Of a DNA stretch of 64,000 bases, positions 23,746-31,406 are shown piece after piece. Position 1 is the first letter of the stretch. Every line of letters starts with the position of its first letter. The stretch is from Methanolobus psychrotolerans (GTDB taxonomy: Archaea > Halobacteriota > Methanosarcinia > Methanosarcinales > Methanosarcinaceae): the NCBI RefSeq assembly GCF_002243045.1, contig NZ_MBKP01000009.1, forward strand, positions 23,598 to 87,597. Direction: 5' to 3'. The position numbers and the translations under genes were made by a program. The notes under the pieces were generated by a model. It was not told the origin of the DNA. It was given only the letters and a program-made list of their open reading frames with translations, and ran no database searches.

Positions 23746-24030
23746 AGCTAGATATTTTTTCAGGAAAGACGTCTTTCAGTATTGACAACGTTAATCTTCC
23801 TTTACTAGTAAGCCATTCTTACATTTGTCCTTATCGTCTAACAGAGATACAAAAAAGTATCATTCAGAATAAAAGTTATTATCTTCAGTTTAAGGACAAA
23901 CAGGACAGGAATGCACGGATACAACACACAAACAACCACATGCCACAGGCGGCACCTTCCGCCACCGCACAAAACACCCCGCGACCAACCCAAAGATCAG
24001 CGCAAATACAAGAACAACAGCCATAAGCAC
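23746..24030. other. gap with promoter of the AlbA_2 gene and a repeat fragment
   Basis: The left part should hold the AlbA_2 promoter. From 23920 to about 24030 it carries a short copy of the dispersed block (CCACAGGCGGCACCTTCCG, then ACCAACCCAAAGATCAGCGC). I see no gene. Confidence 0.5.
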
Positions 24031-24135
24031 TCAATTCCCGTATTTTTCACAAATACTTACCGCATCTTCAATTCGTGGGTCTTGATCAGAATTCTGCGCA
24101 TGGAGACCACCCAATTCATAGATAGAGGAAATATG
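24031..24135 (-). pseudogene. C-terminal fragment of an unidentified protein gene
   Basis: The minus-strand frame reads HISSIYELGGLHAQNSDQDP and then RIEDAVSICEKYGN before TGA. The composition looks like genuine helical protein sequence. There is no start codon, and the frame is cut on its 5' side by a TAA a few codons upstream. It lies between two duplicated blocks, so it is probably the tail of a gene lost by rearrangement. The family is not recognised. Confidence 0.4.
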
Positions 24136-24210
24136 AAGAATTCTGATGAAAATATATATCTGTTAGTAGCTTCCTGTGGCCGCTGCTGGGGGTGAGAGTT
24201 TGAGAGGAAG

Positions 24211-24405
24211 GCATCATACGGGTCCTTCTGGCAGTTTTTGGCCGGGGTCTACGGCAGGCTCGGGGACATTGGTGATCCAGCCATACTATCGCTGGTCATG
24301 ACCGAGATCTTCGGGCTGGTCGTAATGGCGGTGTTCGGGCTGGCCTGGCTTAGAGGCAGGATAAAAAGGATCAAAGGGATGGAAGGGATGAAAAGCAGGC
24401 AGTGA
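24211..24405 (+). pseudogene. 3' fragment of a YdjM/DUF457 hydrolase paralogue
   Basis: ASYGSFWQFLAGVYGRLGDI and GDPAILSLVMTEIFGLVVMA align along their length with the C-terminus of the intact protein at 18389 (EYGSFWTYLAVVYRNLGRI, GDPEVLSMFMGEIVGLAVI). The N-terminal two thirds with all metal-binding residues is missing and there is no start. Divergence from the intact copy is considerable, and the fragment is GC-richer than its surroundings, so it comes from a separate paralogue and not from a recent copy. As with the intact gene, a glycan-type neighbourhood may once have been here. Confidence 0.82.
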
Positions 24406-24432
24406 AACTGCACAGCTTAGCCGTCTGCCTGG

Positions 24433-24612
24433 TCAGGCGAGGATCTCTTCTGCACGGGCGCCGGGCTGGGGGCGAAAGGAAACATGACCACATTCACAGG
24501 CTCCTGCAGAAAAGACACGATACTTGCCGCAATAGGTACCTCCGCCGCTGCTGGTGCAGGTAAGGGCTGAAGAGCTGGCATGTTCACACTTGTCATAGTA
24601 TTTACACTTCAT
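24433..24612 (-). CDS. Cys-rich small protein, copy 2
   Basis: A 59-residue protein. The first 37 residues are almost the same as copy 1 (20934-21119), with Cys 3, 9, 19 and 28; this copy continues with ACECGHVSFRPQPGARAEEI and so has two further Cys (39 and 41). Six Cys residues with the CEC near the end make this the more complete-looking version; the tail of copy 1 could be a replacement. The promoter region (upstream to about 24735) was duplicated as well. Confidence 0.72.
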   Translation of the reverse strand: MKCKYYDKCEHASSSALTCTSSGGGTYCGKYRVFSAGACECGHVSFRPQPGARAEEILA

Positions 24613-24714
24613 GATATTCCCCCTATATATTTACATTATTAGTACTCAAATATATATTTTTGGAATTATAATTGTGCAACGTGTAGCAGATCGGCGTTGG
24701 TGGTATAGAATGAA

Positions 24715-25110
24715 CATCTGCGTGCATCTGCGTTTATCAGCGGTTCGCTATTGACAAAAACCACAGATGAACACGGATACAAAACAACCACCCGCCGCAG
24801 GATGCACCTTCCATCATCACTGAATAAATTCATACTTTATTGCCATAACAATAATTGTGTACACAATAATGTTTAAAAATACCGGAACAGATCCACAACC
24901 TGCACCGTGCCATCATCAAGATCTTTAACACAACCCAGAAATAATCACAGAACTAAAACAACCACCCGCCGCAGGATGCACCTTCCATTGTCAACAAGCA
25001 ACATACACCCGCGACCAACCCAAAGATCAGCGCGGATACAAGACCAACAGCCACAAACACCTGATCCCCGACAACCATCACTTGATCTCAATTTCCATTT
25101 GCTTTAAAAG
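24715..25110. repeat. second copy of the array and downstream block, ending in a piece of the AlbA_2 gene end
   Basis: One 86-bp unit (24715-24785) replaces the eight-unit array of the first copy. It is followed by CCGCCGCAGGATGCACC, GTGTACACAATAATG and other parts of 21881-22164, with an internal repetition of the CCGCCGCAGGATGCACC part near 24966. The last 40 bp (about 25070-25116) equal the end of the AlbA_2 coding region (CTTGATCTCAATTTCCATTT, then GCTTTAAAAGATCAAAG) and stop abruptly at AAATTCACAGG. No gene is seen from 24613 to 25215. Confidence 0.8.
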
Positions 25111-25215
25111 ATCAAAGAAATTCACAGGCAAATCACCAATTATAAGAACTCATAATGTATTAATGATATTACATAATAACTTATAACTCAGTATATACCA
25201 TAAAAAAAGGAAGAA

Positions 25216-25419
25216 ATGAAAATGACAACAAAAGAAGCGACAACAATACCAACCACAAAGGTGGTGCGGGACAGACTGAAAAGCTATGGCCTAAAAGGAG
25301 ATACCTATAGTGATATTCTTGAGCGCTTGATGGACACGGTGGACAAGGAGGAATTCATGGACCGCATGTACAGACGCCTGGAAGAAAAAGATCAGTTTGT
25401 CTCACTGGATGAGATCTGA
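25216..25419 (+). CDS. VapB/RelB-type antitoxin
   Basis: A 67-residue acidic protein: TTIPTTKVVRDRLKSYGLKG and YSDILERLMDTV form the short archaeal antitoxin fold (RHH-like, DUF7557-type). GGAAG lies 5 bp before the ATG. It precedes the RelE-type toxin gene by 11 bp. It should bind the toxin and repress the shared promoter. Confidence 0.82.
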   Translation: MKMTTKEATTIPTTKVVRDRLKSYGLKGDTYSDILERLMDTVDKEEFMDRMYRRLEEKDQFVSLDEI

Positions 25420-25430
25420 AAGAGACTTAA

Positions 25431-25697
25431 ATGAGCTACAAAGTAAGTATGCATCCACATGTCAGGAAGTTTTTGAATTCGCTTGATCCTGAAACAAAAA
25501 CACGGCTTGTAGAAGGCCTTCGAAAAATGGAGAACAACCCATTAGATAACGATGTCAAAAAACTGAAAGGTACAAAAGGCCGGCAAGACCTTTACAGGCT
25601 ACGCATCGGAGATCACAGAGCTATTTTTGCGATCGAGACCGATAATGTATACGTACTCGAGATAATTAAGCGTGAACGTGGCTACAAATGGCTGTGA
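25431..25697 (+). CDS. relE: RelE/ParE-family toxin
   Basis: An 88-residue protein: MSYKVSMHPHVRKFLNSLDP, then PLDNDVKKLKG and YRLRIGDHRAIFAIETDNVY, the standard RelE layout with the basic residues that act on ribosome-bound mRNA. It is coupled to its antitoxin and appears complete. Its stop codon is directly followed by the end of a tnpB remnant on the opposite strand, so an IS605-type element inserted or broke just beyond it. Confidence 0.88.
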   Translation: MSYKVSMHPHVRKFLNSLDPETKTRLVEGLRKMENNPLDNDVKKLKGTKGRQDLYRLRIGDHRAIFAIETDNVYVLEIIKRERGYKWL

Positions 25698-25698
25698 A

Positions 25699-25989
25699 CT
25701 ACCAACCTATGAATAGGGTGGCTTCCTGCTTCATTATCGAGTCCAACGACTCAATTCCACAGGCTTGAACTGTAGTTCCTACAGCACGATTGAGAATATT
25801 AATAGCGGCATTATGGTCACGGTCAAGAACTAATCCACAGTGAGGACAGTTGTGTGTTCTTACCGCTAATGATTTTTCTACCTTTTGACCACAGTTGCTA
25901 CATAGTTGAGATGTGTTATATGGATTTACTAATTCTACAAACTTACCAGCTTCTTCCGCTTTGTATTTTGTGATTTGAATTAGATTACC
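25699..25989 (-). pseudogene. tnpB: IS200/IS605-family TnpB remnant (C-terminal 96 residues)
   Basis: The minus-strand frame reads EEAGKFVELVNPYNTSQLCS, then NCGQKVEKSLA, CPHCGLVLDRDHNAAINILN, which is the TnpB zinc ribbon (C-x2-C...C-x2-C) and the DRD motif with the third RuvC Asp (DHNAA). It keeps its natural stop but has no upstream RuvC I/II parts: it ends at 25989 where a dispersed GC-rich repeat begins. So about a quarter of a TnpB is left, with no tnpA near. It cannot encode an active nuclease. Confidence 0.9.
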
Positions 25990-26075
25990 ATCCCGCCGCA
26001 GGCGGCAAGGTCCACCGGCGCTGCAAAAAAAAGGAACAGATGTGACCCTGTAGTGAGCCTCCCGGAAATGAAGTA

Positions 26076-26170
26076 TTATTTCAAATGATCCAGGAAATCT
26101 TCCAGTGAGACGTTTGCCTGTTTAAGAATACTATTCAGTGTGCCTCTTTTGAGTGCTGCTCGGAAGTAAC
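26076..26170 (-). pseudogene. hicA: HicA toxin remnant with a large internal deletion
   Basis: Directly after hicB, ELPVTS-like sequence from a hicA start is followed at once by a C-terminal hicA tail, LKRGTLNSILKQANVSLEDF and LDHLK with stop. The central part with the dsRNA-binding fold and the catalytic His is gone and the two remains are in different frames. A functional toxin cannot be made, while the antitoxin gene is intact. Confidence 0.8.
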
Positions 26171-26177
26171 TGGTAGT

Positions 26178-26384
26178 TCAGGCACTTACAACATCAACCT
26201 TTGCAATCTCACCAAGAATTCGAGCCTGCTCTGCTGTAACTTCAAGCACAAGCCCAATGGCCTCTTTGATGTTCTCCAAAGTTTCCTCTTTAGTATCGCC
26301 TTCACTTATCGCTGCCGGAAGCTCCAGACAGCGTGCAGTGTATCCACCTTCCTCTGCAACCTCAAGAACTATTGTGTACTGCAT
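26178..26384 (-). CDS. hicB: HicB-family antitoxin (orphaned)
   Basis: A 68-residue protein: YTIVLEVAEEGGYTARCLEL and GDTKEETLENIKEAIGLVLE are the typical HicB partial RNase-H-like fold. It lacks a C-terminal DNA-binding extension, as usual for the short HicB form. It is followed on the same strand by the deleted hicA, so it is now an antitoxin without its cognate toxin; it may protect against related HicA toxins elsewhere. Confidence 0.88.
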   Translation of the reverse strand: MQYTIVLEVAEEGGYTARCLELPAAISEGDTKEETLENIKEAIGLVLEVTAEQARILGEIAKVDVVSA

Positions 26385-26509
26385 AATTACTCATCAGTAC
26401 TTCTGGTATATTAAATTGTTACCAATTTCATTAAAAAGTTTGTCATTTTTCACTCATCCATGCTAATTAGTCTATAATAAGTGTATGTTCAACAAACATG
26501 CAGATACAA

Positions 26510-26652
26510 AACAACCATACGCCGCAGGCGGCACAGTCCCTCACGACCAACCCAAAGATCAGCGCGGATACAAAAACAACAGCCACAAGCACCCGATTCC
26601 CGACAACCATCACTTGATCTCAATTTCCCTTTGCTTTAAAAGACCAAATCCC
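26510..26652 (+). repeat. dispersed block plus a copy of the AlbA_2 gene end
   Basis: GCCGCAGGCGGCACAG, ACCAACCCAAAGATCAGCGC and then CTTGATCTCAATTTCCCTTT repeat the order seen at 21900-22185. The AlbA_2-derived part runs to about 26690, covering about 90 bp of that gene's 3' end with several differences, and overlaps the truncated toxin frame on the minus strand. Confidence 0.78.
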
Positions 26653-26805
26653 TTACCCGTAGTCCTGTACTTCCAAAAGCTGCTCCCCGACATGACCCTC
26701 ATGGAGGATACGTGAAACGATCAGGGTCTGCATCGAGCCATATGAAGGAATGGATACTTTCATATCCTTTTTAAAAGCATTAGTAAAGACACCTTCGTAT
26801 CTCAT
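26653..26805 (-). pseudogene. truncated RelE/YafQ-like toxin
   Basis: ATG at 26805 overlaps the antitoxin stop as ATGA, and the product begins MRYEGVFTNAFKKDMK, which looks like the first strand and helix of YafQ/RelE toxins. After about 17 residues the toxin pattern is lost, and the last part is encoded by the copied 3' end of the AlbA_2 gene in another frame. A junction between the two sequences cut the toxin. Confidence 0.6.
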
Positions 26806-26999
26806 TCAAATCCAAGTTCGGCCTTAAGTTCTTCAAGAGTACAAACATTGCCCTCTTTAATGTCCTTTTTTGCCTCCTCGATGCGTTGGATAGTCTTTTT
26901 ATCCAATGGCACAAGGTCAACTCCAACGGCTTTAGAACAAGACCTTTTTGTTTTTAAACAGTTATGAGTATTCAGGGTCATCAATTTCATTATTCCCAT
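26802..26999 (-). CDS. RelB-like antitoxin (orphaned)
   Basis: A 65-residue protein whose C-terminal half, PLDKKTIQRIEEAKKDIKEG followed by TLEELKAELGFE, is typical of RelB/ParD-like antitoxins: a helix and an acidic toxin-binding tail. The first 25 residues do not look like the family and may be a replaced N-terminus, or the true start may be internal. It overlaps the start of a truncated toxin, so it no longer has an active partner. Confidence 0.65.
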   Translation of the reverse strand: MGIMKLMTLNTHNCLKTKRSCSKAVGVDLVPLDKKTIQRIEEAKKDIKEGNVCTLEELKAELGFE

Positions 27000-27139
27000 A
27001 TTTACTTAAATAGTTGATGCAAAGTATTTCAGTATTATTTCACTATCAAAGAGGATAATACAAAACAACCATCCCGCCGCATGCGGCACAGTCCGTCACC
27101 AAAGATATAAAAAGAAAATCCGCAGAATAGTCTTTACCT
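27000..27139. repeat. short copy of the GC-rich dispersed element
   Basis: AAAACAACCATCCCGCCGCA and TGCGGCACAGTCCGTCACC (about 27061-27100) match the core found at 21890, 25990 and 26515. A second version lies near 28563-28600. Nothing else is evident in this gap. Confidence 0.65.
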
Positions 27140-28399
27140 TCACTCAAGCAACCATTTCCATACAGGCCTCACGCTTATTTTCCTGCCATCCATTTCAAGC
27201 GCGTCCTGTGTATCTTCTGTTAGTATGAGGCCTTCTTTCAGCCCGTACTTTTCCATAGCTTCCAGAAGTCCTGATATCTCTCTTTTTTCATTTGATCTTT
27301 CCATTCTCTGAGTTACCTGTATTGCTTTTATGATATGCCCCTTCTCCATCAGTATGAAATCACACTCATTCTTATCCACATGGTAATAGATATCATGCCC
27401 CCTGTTTTTCAGTTCAAGGAATACAATATTCTCAAGTATCTTGCCTGTATCCTTTGAGAATTTGAAGGCAAGAACGTTCATCAGTCCTGTATCTATAATA
27501 TAGACCTTCTTCTTTGAATATATCTGCTTTTTAAGAGAGTAATCAAAAGCATTGATCGTGAAGATCAGATAAGAGTTCTCCAGGTGATCTATATAGTTTT
27601 TCACAGTGGTCTGGCTGCCGATGCCCAGGACGTTCTTTAACCTGTTGTAACTTACCTCAGTTCCGGGGTTAGTTATCAGATAGTATGCAAGAGATCTTAT
27701 CGCAGTCTCGTCCTTAACCCCATATCTTACGATTATATCCCTGTACAGGATATTATCATAGAGGTTCCTGATTATGTCTTTATTTCCGTATTTATAGTAC
27801 TCCGGAATACCACCATTTTCAAGATACTGACTGAATTCTTTTTTTATCCTTGCCCTTTCCTCTGTAAGGTAAAACTCCTTTTCGGTTTCAATGCCCTTTG
27901 AGCCTATCAGTTCTTTAAAAGAGAAGGGATAGAGTTCGAGTTTGACATGTCTTCCGGTAAGCTTTGATCCCAGCTCCCTGCTCATCAAAGAAGAATTTGA
28001 GCCGGTGATGTAGAATTTGAAACCCCGGTCATACATCCGCCTTACGAATGCTTCCCAGTCGGGTATGTTCTGTATCTCATCAAAGAAAAAGACCTTGCTC
28101 TGTTTTGATGTTTCCAGGAATGATTCATACAGGGCATTGAAATCACCTACTTTGAAGTCAAGCAACCTTTCATCTTCAAAATTCATGTAATAGATGTTCT
28201 CTTCCGGATAGTATCTTTTTTTTATCTGTTTTAAAAGGGTGCTTTTACCCGCACGCCTGAGACCTGTAATAACAACTATATGAGGAATTTGGGAGTAACT
28301 GTCTATTTCTTCAAGCTTCTGGCGTCTTATTGTCGGCACCTCCATTTCAAACTCCTGCTTTTGCTCTTCTATGAGCTCCTTTATCTGGTTCGTGTCCAT
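27140..28399 (-). CDS. AAA_14/DUF4143 ATPase
   Basis: A 419-residue protein: HIVVITGLRRAGKSTLLKQI (Walker A at about residues 46-53), KVFFFDEIQNIPDWEAFVRR (Walker B), YITGSNSSLMSREL (sensor 1), then the DUF4143 domain (NVLGIGSQTTVKNYIDHLEN, winged helix) and a nuclease-like C-terminus (LENIVFLELKNRGHDIYYHV). Such ATPases are abundant in archaea, often mobile, and their function is unclear. The gene stands alone on its strand with an unusual hairpin-rich region directly upstream. Confidence 0.88.
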   Translation of the reverse strand: MDTNQIKELIEEQKQEFEMEVPTIRRQKLEEIDSYSQIPHIVVITGLRRAGKSTLLKQIKKRYYPEENIYYMNFEDERLLDFKVGDFNALYESFLETSKQSKVFFFDEIQNIPDWEAFVRRMYDRGFKFYITGSNSSLMSRELGSKLTGRHVKLELYPFSFKELIGSKGIETEKEFYLTEERARIKKEFSQYLENGGIPEYYKYGNKDIIRNLYDNILYRDIIVRYGVKDETAIRSLAYYLITNPGTEVSYNRLKNVLGIGSQTTVKNYIDHLENSYLIFTINAFDYSLKKQIYSKKKVYIIDTGLMNVLAFKFSKDTGKILENIVFLELKNRGHDIYYHVDKNECDFILMEKGHIIKAIQVTQRMERSNEKREISGLLEAMEKYGLKEGLILTEDTQDALEMDGRKISVRPVWKWLLE

Positions 28400-28427
28400 G
28401 AATTACATTCTGCAATGAATGCTTATA

Positions 28428-28530
28428 TACATTTCCATTTAAAATGGAGATTATTACTAATAAATTGCCATTAGTAATAGATATTATAGCAATAATATCT
28501 CCATTTAAAATAGAGATATTATACTCCAAA
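28428..28530 (-). promoter_or_regulatory. series of hairpins upstream of the DUF4143 ATPase gene
   Basis: Four inverted repeats follow each other: CCATTTAAAATGG (28434-28446), ATTACTAA...TTAGTAAT (about 28452-28477), GATATTAT-AGC-AATAATATC (about 28479-28499), and CTCCATTTAAAATAGAG. The first and last are near-copies. Read on the minus strand the block also encodes three 11-residue repeats of the form ISILNGDIIAI. It could be an operator region or the structured 5' end of the mRNA; no known site is recognised. Confidence 0.45.
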
Positions 28531-28689
28531 GCACATTATACGAAAAGCATATACGCATATCGACCAAAACCATCCCGAAGCATGCGGCACAGTCCACCGG
28601 CACTGCAACAAAACAAATCAACAGACACACCAAAGAAACAGAGTTATCAACATAATGCAAAAACATGATTAACCTGTTCTTATATCATG

Positions 28690-29084
28690 GATTAAGCTTC
28701 ATTCATCCCTTCTCTTTAAAACCTCAATTCCCTCCCCGGTTGTCCTGTACTTCCGGAGCCTGCTCCTTGGTTTTACAGGTTCCTGCCTTTTGTCAGATAC
28801 ACTTCCCTGAGGAGATCCCCTATTATCCGGTTCCTGTATCTTCTTGAATCTGCGTGCATCTGCGTGCATCTGCGTGACCTGCTAAACGGATGTTTAGCAG
28901 GCACTCAACTCTGTAAGAGGTGAGTGTATCTGCGGTTCGCTATTGACTAAAACCAGGTATCTTCGTGATGATATACCCACATCTATCAGATTATCCTTAT
29001 TAAGAGGAGGAAGTGCCCCTGGACAGCTCAGCATCTCGGTCCTGGCAGGACATACCCTGGCCATGGGAGGTTCACACCACAGGT
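28690..29084 (-). pseudogene. AlbA_2 protein gene remnant interrupted by an 86-bp-family repeat
   Basis: 28705-28852 corresponds to the last part of the AlbA_2 gene with a large internal deletion (TGTCCTGTACTTCCGGAGCC and TATTATCCGGTTCCTGTATC are both present). Then 28853-28958 is a repeat insertion. After it, 28985-29084 encodes the pattern LPPLNKDNLIDVGISSRRY seen in the intact protein (LPPLNKDNLMDENISSRRY). The remnant ends at the TPR gene. Many stops and shifts rule out function. It is more diverged from 22165-23697 than the other pieces, so it may stem from a separate paralogue. Confidence 0.8.
28853..28958 (-). repeat. 86-bp-family repeat with the 49-bp palindromic insert, inside a pseudogene
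   Basis: TGCGTGCATCTGCGTGCATC leads to CCTGCTAAAC (28878-28887), GTTTAGCAGG (28892-28901), then CACTCAACTC and GAGGTGAGTG, then TATCTGCGGTTCGC. It is the reverse complement of the unit at 5135. It divides the AlbA_2 remnant, so here the repeat clearly entered a former gene. Confidence 0.82.
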
Positions 29085-31406
29085 TCAATAGTCAACGTAT
29101 TCATCATCCTGAAAAAACTTTTCATATTCACTGCGCAGCTCTTTGACCCTTGAATCATATCGTGCAGCTTCTTCGGTCTTTCCTTCTCTGGAGAGAACAT
29201 CTGCATATCCGCTAAAAGCTTTTATCTGCATGTCAAGGAACAAGTAACGCTGCTGCGGGTATTTTGCGATGATCTCTTCCAGCGTATCGATCGACTTTTC
29301 AAAAGCCGGTCTTGACAACTCAGACCTGTCAACAGCGCAGTAGGCCGCCCCAAGCCATGCATACACCGTTGCGGTATTGCTCAGAAGAACCATATCATCA
29401 GCATTATCCCTTGCTGCAATCTCCAGGAGTACTAAGGAGCTCTGGTAATTACTGATTGCCTCTTCCGGGTAGCCGGTACTGTAATTAATGAACCCTATCT
29501 GCCGCAGGGTCCTGGCAAGACATTCCACCATTTCCAAGTCGCTCATATCCATTTTGCAGATATTTTCGTAATAAGTGCGGCAAAGTTCCAGATAGGACCT
29601 TGAGACCTCATAATTTTCATCACGCATATAAAGGCTGCCTTCCAGCAGAATATCCCTGGCCAGCTTGTCCCGGGTATACAGGATACAGGGCTCATCAAAA
29701 AGAGCATGCGAGTACGTATCCAGCGCTTTTGAATGGAACTTTGAGGACATAGCTGCATCCCCTGCCAGATCATAGATGACAGCCAGAGCACTGTACTGGT
29801 TTCCGAGTTCCTTAAAAAACACCCCCATATCCGGCGAGTTTTTAACCATTTCCTCCAGAATGACAATTGCCTGGTGCAGGGGGGAAATCGCAGCCTCGTA
29901 TTGCTCCCGGCCGCTATAGAAATTTGCCAGGTCTTTCAGGGTTCTTGCATAGGCCAGCGATGCCCATTCTTTTCCGGAAACCTCAGCTTCTATCCGCTTA
30001 AATATATCCAGGGCTTTCCCATAATACCCCTCTGCAAGCTCCCCGCCACTATCTGAATAAAGGTTTCCCAAAGAATCGAGGATACGTGCAATATCTATCT
30101 CGTAGCCGATCTCCCGGGGGTACTCCAAGAGCAGTCCCTCATAAACAGCCAGCTCCTTTTCATAGTATTCTTTTGCTTTTTCCGTGTCTTCTTCAAATCC
30201 ATAGAGCTTTGCTATCTGGCCAAAGGTCTCTGCAATACACAATTCATTATCTGTTACATCGATACCTGCTTTTATCATGCAATTATAGACCCTGACTTCA
30301 TCCAGATAGCATCTGACCGCTTCTTCAAATGGTTCGTTTTCCTCAAAGAATACGGCAATACCCTCAAGCAGTTCAATATAATCATCAAATAAAAATTCAT
30401 ACTCCTGCGGCAGCTCAAGAAGATCTTCAAAAGTTTCCAGTGCCTTCTCATAATAGGATCTTGCGCTATCATAATCTCCTGATCCTGAATAAAGCAGTCC
30501 CATCTTCCCGAAAATTCTGCTGCGGGAAAGCATGTAGAAAATATCTTGATCTTCCCTCCCAAGACGGTTTTCAAGCACGGAAAGCGATTTCAGGTAATAC
30601 TGATACGCTTTTTCCGTATCACTTATCTTAACGTAGAAAGAAGCCATAAGATCATATGTATTCGCCAACAAACCAAGCAAACTGACATCATCCGGCCTGC
30701 TTTTAAGAAGGTCTTCGGAAATACCCTGCAGTTTCTCATATACCTGTTGTGCCTCTCCCATACAATCGCAATCCATGCAGTAGTCTGCAAACTGCTCTGT
30801 CATCTCATATAGACTGTCAGGAATATCCGGATTATCAGGGTCCAGTTTCATTATCTTCCCATAGGTATTCATGATATCCAGTACCAGCGGCAACTGGCTT
30901 TCACCCCGCAGAGCCGCCATGTGGCAGAATACGATACCTGAACTTATCCTTAGATAATTGTTTAAATATTCAATATCATCCGGTTTATAGCTAAGGAGTC
31001 CTGCATATTCCTCGCATATCTTTGCAAATGTTGCTTTCTCATTATCACAGATGCCCTCTGCAAGTGCATTCTCATTGATATGTCCCAGAATGCGGGCCAC
31101 AGAGAGCATAGAATCCGAAAGAGCTTCATGTAAGTGATATTTAGCACTGTCTTTAAAGAATAGCTCTGATGAAAGTTCAAAAGCACCTTCGTAAATATCC
31201 AGCGCTTCATTCAGCCTGCCGGTTTCCTCACACACCTTTCCTTTCAGCAGCAGGCATATATGGGAAAGTTGAGGTGCATCTTCGCTTTCCAGTTGCTTTT
31301 CGGCCTTTTCCAGGATATCAAGGGCTTTTTGGTAGTTTCCCTTTCCGATATGGGCAGAAACAGACCTCATCGAGCGATAGATAGAATCTATGACCTGTTT
31401 TGACAT
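29085..31406 (-). CDS. large TPR-repeat protein
   Basis: A 773-residue protein made almost wholly of tetratricopeptide repeats, for example YYLKSLSVLENRLG, ARSYYEKALETFEDLLEL, AEGYYGKALDIFKRIEAE and AISNYQSSLVLLEIAARD, spaced unevenly from about residue 20 to 740. It has no signal peptide, membrane segment or enzyme domain, so it is a cytoplasmic scaffold for protein interactions. A TATA-like run (about 31424-31440) lies just upstream. It is monocistronic; its partner is not evident from neighbours. Confidence 0.85.
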   Translation of the reverse strand: MSKQVIDSIYRSMRSVSAHIGKGNYQKALDILEKAEKQLESEDAPQLSHICLLLKGKVCEETGRLNEALDIYEGAFELSSELFFKDSAKYHLHEALSDSMLSVARILGHINENALAEGICDNEKATFAKICEEYAGLLSYKPDDIEYLNNYLRISSGIVFCHMAALRGESQLPLVLDIMNTYGKIMKLDPDNPDIPDSLYEMTEQFADYCMDCDCMGEAQQVYEKLQGISEDLLKSRPDDVSLLGLLANTYDLMASFYVKISDTEKAYQYYLKSLSVLENRLGREDQDIFYMLSRSRIFGKMGLLYSGSGDYDSARSYYEKALETFEDLLELPQEYEFLFDDYIELLEGIAVFFEENEPFEEAVRCYLDEVRVYNCMIKAGIDVTDNELCIAETFGQIAKLYGFEEDTEKAKEYYEKELAVYEGLLLEYPREIGYEIDIARILDSLGNLYSDSGGELAEGYYGKALDIFKRIEAEVSGKEWASLAYARTLKDLANFYSGREQYEAAISPLHQAIVILEEMVKNSPDMGVFFKELGNQYSALAVIYDLAGDAAMSSKFHSKALDTYSHALFDEPCILYTRDKLARDILLEGSLYMRDENYEVSRSYLELCRTYYENICKMDMSDLEMVECLARTLRQIGFINYSTGYPEEAISNYQSSLVLLEIAARDNADDMVLLSNTATVYAWLGAAYCAVDRSELSRPAFEKSIDTLEEIIAKYPQQRYLFLDMQIKAFSGYADVLSREGKTEEAARYDSRVKELRSEYEKFFQDDEYVDY

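Noticed and set aside
29543..29866. 107-residue and similar frames within the TPR gene
   Set aside because: Other-frame shadows of TPR repeats with Trp- and Ser-rich products and no family pattern.
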